Assembly (NCBI GenBank): GCA_903772945.1
Contig: CAICTM010000137.1
Coordinates: forward strand, 45,496 to 109,495
DNA length: 64,000 nucleotides
Direction: 5' to 3'
Source: Seminavis robusta
Taxonomy: Eukaryota; Bacillariophyta; Bacillariophyceae; Naviculales; Naviculaceae
The position numbers and the translations under genes are program-made. The notes under the pieces are model-generated. The model was not told where the DNA came from. It saw only the letters and a program-made list of their open reading frames with translations, and did not search any database. Every line of letters begins with the position of its first letter. Positions within the stretch are counted from its first letter, which is position 1. Shown in pieces: positions 41,027-51,337 of this stretch.

Positions 41027-41459
41027 TTGTCCTCTGCACCATACACAACCAGCTGGTATCCATCTTTAGAATTGCTTGTACTCTTTGGCTCATCGAGCCT
41101 GGATGGGGGGCAAATAGCCGCCCGAGCAGCATGACTGGCCATGACACCCCTCGCTGACTCCTGCTGGACTGCGGCTCCTCGGTCCCATCGCCTGGCTTCT
41201 GTAGGTAGGCATAGGCCGCCGCTGTTGGGATGGTGATGACTGCCACCATCTCCTCGTGGCATGAAGTTTGGCACTTGACTGAGTCGACTCAATCGATTCA
41301 ACACGGAAGTGCCCACGACCACAAACCCCAGAACCTCTATCCACAATCCACAACCAACGAAAAAAAAGGACACCGGAGGTGTAATAGACATACCGGGCGA
41401 GCTGAGTTAAAAGATGGGCCGGCATAATAATATTGTTAAAGTTTGGCTGAAGGTAGTGT

Positions 41460-41795
41460 CATTAGATTTTTCCGTCTGAGAAAGTGGCGTGGTAGCTTAC
41501 GGGAGTTTAGAGGTGTGCAACGTGAGACGAAAGATTTTTTCGTCTGAGAAAGTGGCGTGGTAGCTTACGGGAGTTTAGAGGTGTGCAACCGGAGACGTAA
41601 GATTTTTCCATCTGAGAAAGAGGCATGGTAGCTTACAAGAGTTTAGAGGTGTGCAAGGCCAGTCATTAGATTTTTCCATCTGAGAAAGTGGCGTGGTAGC
41701 TTACAAGAGTTTAGAGGTGTGCAACGTGAGTCATTAGATTTTTCCATCTGAGAAAGTGGCGTGGTAGCTTACGGGAGTTTAGAGGTGGGCATCAT
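41460..41795. repeat. 68-bp minisatellite, five copies
   Basis: The anchor TCTGAGAAAG recurs at an exact 68-bp spacing (about 41475, 41543, 41611, 41679, 41747). Each unit also holds GGCGTGGTAGCTTAC or a variant and GAGTTTAGAGGTGTGCA. Copies vary by point changes but show no length change, so the array is fairly young or homogenised. It lies about 270 bp upstream of the broken mTERF gene. Confidence 0.93.
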
Positions 41796-42067
41796 GAGGA
41801 AAATATTAGGATCCGTTGCTACCGTATGATTATTATGAGAATGCGCGAGAACGAGGGGGTTGAAGTAAATCTCTAACCCTAAGGATAACCAACCAACCAA
41901 ACCCACTACCACCACAATAAACGGGGTCAGAGATCACCGGGGTCTGCCCGGTATATAATTTGAAGGATCTTCACTTTCTTGGGACTTGTTTCTCCACTGT
42001 ACCATTACCAGAGCTAGCTATGGCTACAGCACATTGAAACACCAACAAAAAGCTGGCACACGTCGTC

Positions 42068-43250
42068 ATGAAGGCACTGTTCTTCCTGCATTCCTATTAT
42101 TACTATTGGTATTTTTTTTTACAAATCTTTGCTTTCCAAAAGGCATGCGGCTTCAAGGCTCTTCCCAGTACTTGGAATCGGCCCCGTACATGTTGTGGAC
42201 CGTCCTCTATGGTTGGGAGCCACCTTGCCAAGTACACAACCATGGCGACTGAAGAACAGCGCAAAAAAGGGCTCCAAAAGAGGCTAAAAATGACAACGAA
42301 AGAAATTGACGCTGCGATTCAGAGATGGCCAAAAATGCTGTCTCTCAAAGAAGAAAATGTGCTGCACACAGCAGACTGGATCCAAGAATATCTACAACTC
42401 AAAGACAGCACCCTCAGAAAGATTGTCCTCAAATGCCCAAGCATCCGGGGCTGCAATGTGAACACACTGGAGGGAAAACTGAAGTACTATTACCAAGAAA
42501 CCTTTGGTTGGACGATCAAGGACCTAGCAAAAGTCATGAGGGCTTTTCACATTATGACTCTTTCCATTGAAGAGAAAATTGAGCCAAAACGACAGTGGTT
42601 GAGCACTACATTCAATGTAACCAATGAGGACATCTCCAAACTCATCATGAAGAACCCAGCAATATTTGATGCTAGTCTGAATGACACGGCTGACAGATTG
42701 GAATTCCTCCAGGACCAGTTGGAACTCAATTCAACAGAAACAAAATGGAAGTTTCTATGGCAAGCTCCAAATGTCTTGGCCTTTACAAGGGACACTTTGA
42801 ATGACAAGCTTACTTGGTTCCAATCATCTTCCCTTGGCCTTACAAAAAGCCAGACAGCAAAAGTGATCAGAAAACAACCAACATTGCTTAGCACTAGCAT
42901 TGAAAATAATTTGGCTCAATTATCACTTTGGTCACAGTGAAACCAGAAAGCTGGTAACAACCCTACCTGCCATTCTTGCAAGCAGCATACACAACAAACT
43001 CGAGCCACAGCTGGAGTATCTACAAGGCACATTTGAACTCCTCAATCAGACTGAACTCTCAAATATGGTTTGTAAGAATCCTGCACTGCTGGGCTACAAG
43101 CAAGCCAGCATAGAGGAAAAGATTCAGTTTTACTCGACATATGTTGGATAAAGGCCTGAGGCACTTGCAAGTATTATCAGAAATCCATGTCTTTTGAGTG
43201 CTAGCTAGCCTCGAGAAGAAGCTAAAGCCAAGATGGGAACAAATAGTTGA
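42068..43250 (+). pseudogene. mTERF-family gene, frameshifted and interrupted
   Basis: The first open part (42068-42940, 290 codons) starts with a hydrophobic segment and QIFAFQKACGF, possibly an organelle address. It then contains at least four mTERF-type helical repeats, recognisable by the pattern K-x-P-x-(I/L)-(F/L): KCPSI, KNPAIF, QAPNVL, KQPTLL. After LAQLSLW a +1 shift is needed near 42925-42935. The next frame continues the repeats (TLPAIL, KNPALLGY) to a stop at 43149-43151, then RNPCLLSAS to another stop at about 43207. Homology resumes past a CTAGCTAG insertion (LEKKLKPRWEQ after a further shift). mTERF proteins bind organelle nucleic acid and control transcription or translation. 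Several independent lesions argue for a pseudogene. Confidence 0.8.
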
Positions 43251-43260
43251 ATTTGACCTG

Positions 43261-44188
43261 CCATAGCATGGATTCGTTGTACCAATGACTGTGCTTGCAG
43301 TGTATTCCACTGCAACTTGGGCAACATATCTGGAACGAAGAAAAGTGATGATATTGGCGATCGAGGCGAGGAGGAAACTAGATTGAGGGCCACTAAATGC
43401 TGAAGTATCCAAAGTAGCTCCTCTGACTGGGTTTTCTGCTTGGTGCCAGGATAGACTGTGAGCTCTGTTTCTTCTTTGCTGGCCAGAGCAAATCCTTATC
43501 ATGTGTACAGTGCATCTCCATAAAGCGAGAGGCCAAGGTTTGGAAGAACAGCAACAGGAGAAGCATGCAAGCTATGGTGAACAAGCTCTGGTGAAAAATC
43601 ATGCATCTTATTTACTAAAAGCTTTGGTTGTTATCAAGTACAAACACACTTATGTTGTTACTAATAAGTCTGCCTGCCACCCCTGTAGTCACAAGGTCAT
43701 CTATCAATGCAGAAGGTTGGATGATGCACCACTTCCGAGTTCACACTGTACTGGTACCAGGTACGGGCACGGGCACGGGCGGGTTGGAAACAAAATCGCA
43801 CTAATAATACTGTAGACACGCACAAAAGAAATGGTTTTAAGGTGCTCCGTGGGGGGCAAATTTTGCAGATTGCGGGGGGCTAGAGTACTGTATGGCAGAA
43901 TATGTGGACCACCTACATGTATTGTGTGGAAAGGCAAGCAAAGGGGGCAAGAAGGAAGGGGTCTTGCGTGTGTGGGGTGTGCTTCGTTAAAAATTGTTTG
44001 TGGACTCGACTCGCTGCTTTGGAGTTGGCTGTGGATGGCACCAGGATCCAACACTCTTAAAAATAGTTGTTACTACAGTTGTGAGAAGCCATGGGACAGC
44101 AGCAGGAGTTTCCCAAGGTCGGCATAAAGGTCAGCCACGTAACTGGAGCTTTTCTAAAAGTCCTTGGAGATCGCAATGCATTGTCGAA
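43261..44188. other. Intergenic spacer
   Basis: No gene seen. It includes GGCACGG/GGTACC words at about 43750-43785. It probably contains the upstream region, possibly a 5' exon, of the TIR-like/TPR gene. Confidence 0.45.
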
Positions 44189-45821
44189 ATGACGCAAACC
44201 CACAGAACGTCGTATTGCGACATGTTGTTGGTCCAGCAAGAAGAAGAAGAAGGACAGGAAGAAAACGTCTGTCTGGAAAAACCCGATGCGTTCATCTCTC
44301 ATGCTCACGACCTTCTCTTTGAGGATCTGATCAGTGCATTGGCATGGCACTTTCGAAACGAAGCGAATGCGTATGTTTGGCTGGATCTCTTTTCCATCAA
44401 CCAACACGAGACAATGGAATGGACCTTTGAATGGTTGACTTCCACATTCCGGAACAATCTGGCAGAAATCAATCGAACCGTCTATGGTCATGAGTCCATG
44501 GAACAATCCACTTCCGTATACTCGCGCCTGGTGCGTATTTGAGGCATTTGCCACGGTGGAAGCTTCGGGAGGATTTGAGATTGCCATGAGCAAGAACGAT
44601 GAGGCGACTTTCCTGTCGGATATTCAAAATGACGCCATTGGAAGTATCCACCAATTTCTGGCCACTGTGAGCTCGGAAAGGAGCCAATGCATGAAAGAAG
44701 CTGACCGTGAATCCATCTTTGCCGTCATTCGAGAGACAGTCGGTTTCCTACAGCTGGATTCCATGGTATTTGAGCGATACCGAGAATGGGTCCTTCAAGT
44801 GGCCCAAAAAGCATTGGAGGCGTGCGACGGTGAAGATGGAGCCAGTAGTAGCAACAAGAAAATGCTGTACTGTTACGCCATTGGTGGCCTCTACGGTGGT
44901 CAGGGAAAGCACCAGGAGGCAATACGCTACAAGCAGCTGGCTTTGGATGCAAGCAAGCGTATTCATGGGGACGACCACCCTGACACACTCAAGGCAATGA
45001 ACAACCTAGCCAATTCCTTTCAAAAGCAGGGTTTGTACAGCAAGGCAGAAGAGTTATATCGTTCTTGTCTAGAAAAGAAGATCTCCACGATTGGGAGCAA
45101 CCATCGTGAAACCCTTCGAACCACAAACAACCTCGCCAATGCAACGCGAAGACTTGGACGCTCCGAGGAGGCAGAGAAGCTGTACAGGACATGTTTGGAA
45201 AAGAAGTTGTTGACGCTGGGCCAGGACCATCCAGAAACCCTCCGAACCATGAACAATCTTGCCATTTCACTCCAAGATCAAGGTCTACACCGTGATGCAG
45301 AAGAGACATTTCGTGCCTGCCTCGACAAGAAAAACAAAGTACTGGGCACGGACCATCCCGAGACTCTTCGCACCGCCAATGCTCTAGCGGATTCACTACG
45401 ACACCAAGGCCAACTGGCCGAGGCACACGAGTTGTATCTCTCCTGCCTAGAAAAACTTACGGCCATTATGGGCGAAGATAGTCCGGAAACGCTGCGAACG
45501 ACGCACAGCCTTGCCGTGCTACTGCGTGATCGAGGCCTTTGCAACGAGGCGGAACGGTTGCTTCGAACCTGTCTGGGAAATCGTAAGGCTGTCCTAGGCG
45601 ACGATCACCCAGAGACGCTGCAGAGCATGTATCACCTCGCCTGTCTGCTCTTTCATCACGGTAACGAGGATGCACGAATCGAGGAGGCAAGCAAGTTGCT
45701 TCGTCTGTGCTTGGAAAGACAGATAGCTGTCCTCGGTGAGGATCATCCGTCCACGAAGGAAACCAGACTCAAAATGACAATGAGGCAGCGAAGTGCTGAT
45801 CGCGTGGATGGGATTGATTGA
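44189..45821 (+). CDS. TIR-like/TPR (kinesin-light-chain type) protein with a one-base frameshift
   Basis: Two overlapping frames form one gene. From the ATG at 44189 a frame encodes KPDAFISHAHDLLFEDLISA and then YVWLDLFSINQH, the start of a TIR-like domain common in diatom proteins. From about 44484 the next frame carries the rest of that domain (VMSPWNNPLPYTRAWCVFEA) and a helical stretch. Six tandem 42-residue repeats follow, of the type DHPETLRTMNNLA then A-E-LYR-CLEKK. The frames join neatly if one base is removed near 44483. TPR arrays of this kind bind partners, and the TIR-like part may be an interaction or NAD-cleaving unit; I cannot assign activity. Because the 445-codon TPR part is fully open, the shift is either very recent, a sequence error, or an uncommon decoding event. 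Confidence 0.75.
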
Positions 45822-47392
45822 ATTATTGACTTCCAACCCAATCTTGAAGCCGTCCAAAACTACTGGCTGGTACATGGTGGACCACAATCCCCGCCTATCG
45901 GAAGTCACGACTGCCTCATTGCAACCTTGCAGCCGCAGTTGGAGTGCGCACTTGGCAAGCAAGAGGCATGCATGCGCCGGTACCTTGTAACGTGGGGACT
46001 CGATTCATTCTTGGAGAGCCCACGAGCCACAGAGTTGCTCCATCGCTGTTTCGATTGCGAGCGAAATGCATCACTTGCAGCTTCTATGATACGGTAGTCT
46101 AGCTACAACCCTGCCTGTTGTGTCAAGTACAACAGAGTGTGGAAGGAGCGTGAGGAAAGCACTGGAGCGCTGCAGTCCATCCTGGAAAATCCAACTAGTC
46201 TGCATTCCTCTGCTACATGTAGTAGCTTAGCTAAATAGTCCCCACCACGACTGCCTCATTGAACCATCGTCTAACAGCTCCTCTAACCCATAGTAATAGT
46301 GTAATAGTTACGGGATAGGTGCGCTAGATTGCTGGGGCAAAGCAACTCCAAATAAAGCACACGTGATGATCAGATGCCCTTGGGAGACGATCAGATGTCG
46401 CCTTTCGCCTTCTTAGTAGTCTAGTTAGGAGCTTCTACAACTCTCATAGTCTTCCGGTTGCGAAACCAAACAGATCTCCTTTTACGTTGCACCGACAAGG
46501 GTTCGACGTGACTCCTGGAGCTTCGAAGTGACACGGCGCGAAGATTTATTTGGTCGCACCAACGCCATTGGATCTTTGGGGATCACTTACTTCGAGTCCC
46601 ACTGAATGTAAGAACGTTGAAAAAACTCTGTTCACTACCAGTAGGTGCTACAGTAGTTATTTAGTACCCCAGGAGTAGACTACGGTAGTTATCGGTGGAG
46701 TTCTTTATTCTTTGAGCACACCCGTGATTGTTGGCGTCTCATTTTTGTTGGTTTGAAAAAGATTCGCTGTTGTAGCAATCACTTCTGCCTTGAATATAAG
46801 ATTCTAATTTGATGATCCTGTGGGTGGTTGTTGATCACGATCCAAGCCAGACTGTTGTCTAATAAAACAATAGTACCTGGTACTAGTAGAATAATATCTT
46901 ATAATCAAGTTACACAAGTGTGAGCCCTACTGGTTACACGCAGCTAGTAGAGCCAGCTGAGCTACCTGTTTTACAGGCGCCATCTCACCAGGTTGCGTGA
47001 CATCCTAAGAATGTCGGTTGTTGATAACGGCTACGTTTGAGACCTGGCAAAAAATGAGGCAATCAGTGACTAAACAAAAATGAACCATTAAAGCACCAAG
47101 AGATGCAGATAATAGATAGAGAGCTGTTGGTGGTGTACCGTACTGTACGGTACCGTATATCCCACGTGCTGTTCCATACGTTGAGCCGGCAATCTCGCCA
47201 AAAGAATCAAGACTGAACGATTGAACAGCTCACCAACCATTTTGTGAAGACGGACTGAACGTCAAGCAAGGCTGCATTTGAAGCTCTATCCGAACAGAGG
47301 TGGTAAATCCAAATCTTACTTACAATTCTCATCACTGATTGATTCCACCTTCACTTCAGAGTTCCCAAGGAGAGAAAGCAAGAAAATTCACC
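45822..47392. other. Intergenic spacer, no gene seen
   Basis: About 1.5 kb without a supported ORF. A tRNA-like A-box word (TAGCTCAGCTGG on the minus strand, near 46960) was noted but not called. GTACC words occur near 46875 and 47135-47155. Confidence 0.5.
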
Positions 47393-48148
47393 ATGATGAT
47401 GAAGATTAACCTTTTATCGATGTGCTTTGTGTCTCTGTCGTTGGTGTTATTGACAGTGCTGCCACACGCCTCCTTGGCGCAACTCGAAGGAGAAGATTTG
47501 GCATGGGCGTATGTTTCGTTGACAATTCCACAAGGCAACTTCACCGGCAACTACACCGTCAGTGTCAATCGCGGTCGACCCATGGCTGATTCGATCGAAA
47601 CCGATGAACCTACCAGCGCACCGACAGCACCGCCCACACGCAGTCCTACACGAGCACCGACTCGAGCTCCCACCCGGGCTCCAACAAGAGCTCCCACAAG
47701 AGCACCCACACGAGCACCCACAAGAGCACCCACTCGCAGTCCGACTCCAGCACCGACTCTCACTCCTCAAGCACCCAATTGTCCCTTTTGCTCCAACGGC
47801 GCATCGGTGCCACCGGGTCGATCCCCGCTCATTCGCATGCCCGATGGCGTCATTCAATCCTGTCATGGCTACGAGCAGGTGGCGACTCTCTTTTACAATG
47901 AACCGGACTGTGATGTGTTTGGACCCGTCCTCAATAATGTGTCGCTGACAGCCTACTGCGGATGTCCGTTTGACGATCCCCCCAGCCCACCCGTCTGCAC
48001 GCTGTGTGCCAGTGGTGCCGCTCCCGCCGATTTGAATAAGGATCATCAGGGATTGACCTGTGAAAATTGGAATGATTTTGCTCGAGCGGCCTTGCAGGCA
48101 TCGGTCTGTGAGGTGGATCTATTGAGTGCCAGAGCGGCATGTTGTTAG
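47393..48148 (+). CDS. Secreted protein with Pro-Thr repeats and two Cys-rich modules
   Basis: Start taken at the ATG at 47393 (CACCATGATG), giving 251 residues; the longer frame starts with TTG. Residues 1-30 are a signal peptide ending SLAQ. A short domain with N-glycosylation sites (NFTG, NYTV) follows. After it come about ten PTRA/PTRS-type tetrapeptide repeats (roughly residues 74-125), encoded by a 12-bp minisatellite and probably extended and O-glycosylated. The C-terminal part has two related Cys-rich modules, CPFCSNGASVP...SCHGYEQVA...YCGCP and CTLCASGAAP...TCENWNDFA, ending in ACC. This architecture is familiar from diatom secreted proteins and suggests a cell-wall or extracellular-matrix component; the function is not established. 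Confidence 0.8.
   Translation: MMMKINLLSMCFVSLSLVLLTVLPHASLAQLEGEDLAWAYVSLTIPQGNFTGNYTVSVNRGRPMADSIETDEPTSAPTAPPTRSPTRAPTRAPTRAPTRAPTRAPTRAPTRAPTRSPTPAPTLTPQAPNCPFCSNGASVPPGRSPLIRMPDGVIQSCHGYEQVATLFYNEPDCDVFGPVLNNVSLTAYCGCPFDDPPSPPVCTLCASGAAPADLNKDHQGLTCENWNDFARAALQASVCEVDLLSARAACC
47640..47770. repeat. 12-bp coding minisatellite (Pro-Thr-Arg-Ala)
   Basis: Tandem CC-ACC-CGA-GCA-type units encode the repeated PTRA motif inside the secreted protein. Third-position differences between units show some age. Confidence 0.85.
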
Positions 48149-49206
48149 GCTTGGTCTGATTCTGATCTGATGCGATGCTACCAGGGAAACGCAAGAAAAA
48201 AACTTGCATGCTTTCTGTTGAGGGGTAAATGTGATGCCTACAACGTTTTATGTTCTATTTGTTTTGCCTCTCCTACCTGGATGGAGGCATACAGTATATC
48301 TACACAATTGTATATAAATTTTCTATAATGATTCTATCATCAGCAAATCAATTCATACGTATTCAAGCCGCCAAAATAGTAGTTTTTTCCTCACTCACAC
48401 TGGCGTCATCATGCTGGTCCAAAGAATGCACCTTGGCTGCATGCAGCACTGCGGCTTTGTTGTTGGCAGAGTGAAATACCGGTGTTTCATTCCCAAGAAA
48501 CAAGAGTCAGTGGAAATAGATCTAATGTTGAGACTTGTTTTCTCCCTGTGATTCCTCCACTCCCAGCAAGCCAAGGACGGCATGAATTGGGAATGGAATT
48601 GCTGTAATTGCAAATTAATGTACTAGCTAGTACATTTAGAGTTTGATTCGATTCGATTCTGCTTTGCTTATGTGGGCTTTCTTTTCGGCTCAGGGATTGC
48701 CAGGGGTGTTGCTTCCATCGTCATGCTGGACCACAGAATGCACCTCGGCCGCATGTACCGGTACCGTAGCACTGCGATCTTTGTTGTTGGTGGCAGAGTA
48801 AAATATCGTACCGGTATGGGCAATAATTGCTGCTGCTATCGGTTCGCCGTTCGCGAGCAAGAGCAGTCGGAAGATTTTGAAAATTGTGTCTGCCTGTGAC
48901 TTCCTCATGCAGCAAGCAAAAAGACTGCCAAGGAAATGAAATTGGGAATGGAGTAGCTGTAACTGCAAACTGATTCGATTCTGTTGCTTATGTGGGATTC
49001 TACTCAGTGATCAGCAGGAGTGCTGCTTACTCATCAAAGAAAGAGGTTGAGTGCCCTGCTCTTATCGTTGCTCATCTCACTCACTCACTTGACTCCTCAA
49101 GCCTCTTGCTAGCTAGTGCCAAGCTAGTATAAATGCACCTTAGCTACGGTACCGTATGTGTAAATCTGTAGGTTTGGATTCCGTTCCAGCTATTAGTAGC
49201 ACACGT
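48149..49206. other. Intergenic region with a diverged tandem duplication
   Basis: Two related blocks of about 300 bp lie at about 48395-48685 and 48710-49000. No ORF is shared convincingly by both. CTAG and GTACC words occur at 48620-48630, 48765 and 49145. Confidence 0.55.
48395..49000. repeat. Diverged tandem duplication, about 300 bp per unit
   Basis: Both units share GTCATCATGCTGG/GTCATGCTGGACC, AGAATGCACCT, TTTGTTGTTGG, GGCAGAGT, then TTGGGAATGGA, GCTGTAA, GATTCGATTCTG and GCTTATGTGGG in the same order. Internal indels make the second unit longer in the middle. Confidence 0.7.
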
Positions 49207-49979
49207 TTATTCCTTCTTTTTGGTGGCGGCAGGAGCTGCTGCTGGTGCCGAAGTTGTCATGCCACGAAATACTACCACAAGCACCAACAGAATCAGACTG
49301 GCCACCACACCCATGACGGCCATTTTGCCATTGGGATCGGCCAATAATGTTTCCAAGGCCGAGGGAATGGGTGGAATCTCTTCCGCCGTCGCAATTTCAT
49401 ACTCGGAAATGGCAAAGTATTGAATATCTTCCATCGAATTGGTCCGGTACAGCTTGCCTTTCGACAAGACCACGGCGTGGGGAGCTCCACTGGATTCATA
49501 AAGAACATGAGAATGTAGATGCATTGGGGTGAGTGACTCGGTCAACCTAGGCTGGCTAGCCATCTACTGAAGCTAGAAGATGCAACCACAGACTCCATAC
49601 TATCATACTGTACTTACGGAACACTGAGTCTCTGGACGGTGCTTGGATTGCTCGTGTAATCCATAATTCCCACCACGACGCCCTCTTCCAGCAACGTTTG
49701 CACCATGCTACTACCGGTAGGGACTTCTTCTTCTTCCTCTCCGCCAGAGTCGGCGCTGGGAGAAGTCAGCATCTTGCGCAACTCGGAATCGTTGCCATTG
49801 TGGAATAGGACCAGCCATCGTCCCGTCGTAGAACCTGTCGTCGCTTGTGTGTCATGTTCAAAATTGGCGTCGGTCAGCACGGCTATATCCTCTACTGCGA
49901 ACACTACCGAGGAAAGGACGCAGAGCAGCAACGACGCAACCAACGGTACTAGTACGCAAATTCTTCTCGTCATCGTCAT
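49207..49979 (-). CDS. ER thioredoxin-like membrane protein lacking a redox motif
   Basis: Two exons, 49979-49618 and 49489-49207, joined across a 128-bp intron, give 214 residues. Signal peptide at about 1-28 (ending SSVVFA). The following domain reads like thioredoxin: VLTDANFE, TGRWLVLFHNG, then across the splice SVPGAPHAVVLSKGKLYR, equivalent to the cis-Pro loop and the next strand. The usual CxxC at the start of helix 2 is absent (RWLVLFHNGND and onward, no cysteines). A transmembrane helix (about 178-198) precedes a short tail ending KKKE, a C-terminal dilysine ER-retrieval signal. The protein resembles TMX-type PDI relatives but is probably a chaperone or binding protein rather than an oxidoreductase. 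An upstream in-frame ATG at 50219 exists; I chose 49979 because the signal peptide starts there. Confidence 0.78.
49490..49617 (-). other. Intron of the ER thioredoxin-like gene
   Basis: On the minus strand the donor is GTAAGTAC after GTTCC and the acceptor is GAATCCAG before TGGAGCTCC. Splicing restores SVPGAPHAVV and keeps the frame. Confidence 0.8.
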
Positions 49980-51337
49980 GGTGGATCCTGCACTCACTTG
50001 TTTTCTGATTGCCTTTTGCATAAAAAAGATTTGAGAAGCCCGAAAAAAGCTCCACGTGGAACACTCGATTTGGGCGAAACATGCATTGCTACTCTTGCGA
50101 CAACCAGTATAATTTTTGACAACCAGTATAATTAACTGGAGGAGGGGGTAATTCACTAAAGATAAGTGGTGGAAGCCTCTCCGCATCACCCATTTTTTGA
50201 AGAAACTCACTTTTGACATCAGTTCATGCTGACAGAGATACCCCCAGCAGTTTGACCAATAGGGTCAACCTGACAATACTTTGAGATAGGGAATACATAA
50301 TTTGGACGTGCCCGTCGCAGTGGTGATAGCCACTTGTCCATTTGGTGGCCATGGGAGGAACGAATGGCTGGCAAAGTAGGGCTTCCATTTCTGACCATTT
50401 TACACTAGTTTGACATAAGATAATGCCTTCTACGTGGCTGTCAGCACTACAACCAGCACATGGCTGCGACAAGCAAAGAATGTAGATAACTCTATATATT
50501 TGGCTTGGTTGTGTAGGTGCTATATTGGTTGAGTTCCTCCTGCATTCCTCCAGTAGCCCATTCAACATCAACACAAGAGATGATCTGACGATGTGAAGCA
50601 GGAAAAGCCTGTGTTTATGGTGGCAACTCTACTGCTTTCAAATTTTATAAAATTATACTGGTTGTTGTGAGAGTAGATTGGTGCTATCTTGGCCACGGGC
50701 ATGAGGGACCGGCCAGAACAGGTCCAGATGTATGTGACACGTCGAGTGTGGTAACGTAGGGTCAGGTCTGGGTCCAGGTGTAGATCCAGGAGTTGAGCCA
50801 GGAGTCAGTTCTGGATCGAGGAGCTTAGCGAGATGGTTCTCCAGGCAAGTCTGGTCGTGGTGAAGGTCCTGGTTTGGGCTGGGAACAGATCGGGAGTTGG
50901 TCCATGATCGAGTACAGTAGATACTGGACCTTGATGCTCGTTTTTGTCAGCAAGGTGCAGGTCTCAAGTTTTTATTAATCTGTAGGGGAGCGTGGTCCAG
51001 CAGTTGGTTCTTCCGGAGTCCTTGAGCGGGGTGTTGGTCCGTTACAGTGGGGGGCAGAGTAGTCCCAGCATTTCTTGGGCAAAATGTTGCTCCGGAGAAA
51101 GGCCTTTAGCTAGTTCGGAAAGAAGCACGGTAATGGGGATTGTACATGTACGAGCTGGGGACAGGCAATAGCCGAGATTGGATCTTCCGTGACCATTGCG
51201 GGGGGGGGNNNNNNNNNNNGTAGGAACACCACTGTTGCTGTAGAGTACCGAACTACCGAACTCATAGTAGCCATTTGAAGAGCGCGCGAAAACTCACCAA
51301 ACTGCCTCCACTACAGTTTTAAAGTCCAGTGACTCAG
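49980..51337. other. Intergenic, G-rich low-complexity DNA and an assembly gap
   Basis: No gene seen. From about 50690 to 51100 the plus strand is GGT/CAGG-rich (for example CAGGTCTGGGTCCAGGTG), ending in a G run just before the N gap. A repeated CAACCAGTATAATT word occurs at about 50101-50131. Confidence 0.55.
51209..51219. other. Assembly gap (11 N)
   Basis: Eleven undetermined bases directly follow a run of G. True length is unknown. It lies about 120 bp past the 3' end of the signalling ATPase gene. Confidence 0.99.

Larger units (their letters stand above)
40483..42067. other. Intergenic spacer with GATA microsatellite and a 68-bp minisatellite
   Basis: No gene seen. GTACC-rich words lie at about 40595-40700, a GATA run at 41007-41026 and a five-copy minisatellite at about 41460-41795. 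Confidence 0.6.

Noticed and set aside
46930-46995. tRNA-like segment on the minus strand with a perfect A-box word TAGCTCAGCTGG
   Set aside because: No matching B-box GGTTCGA and no consistent anticodon or acceptor stem could be drawn.
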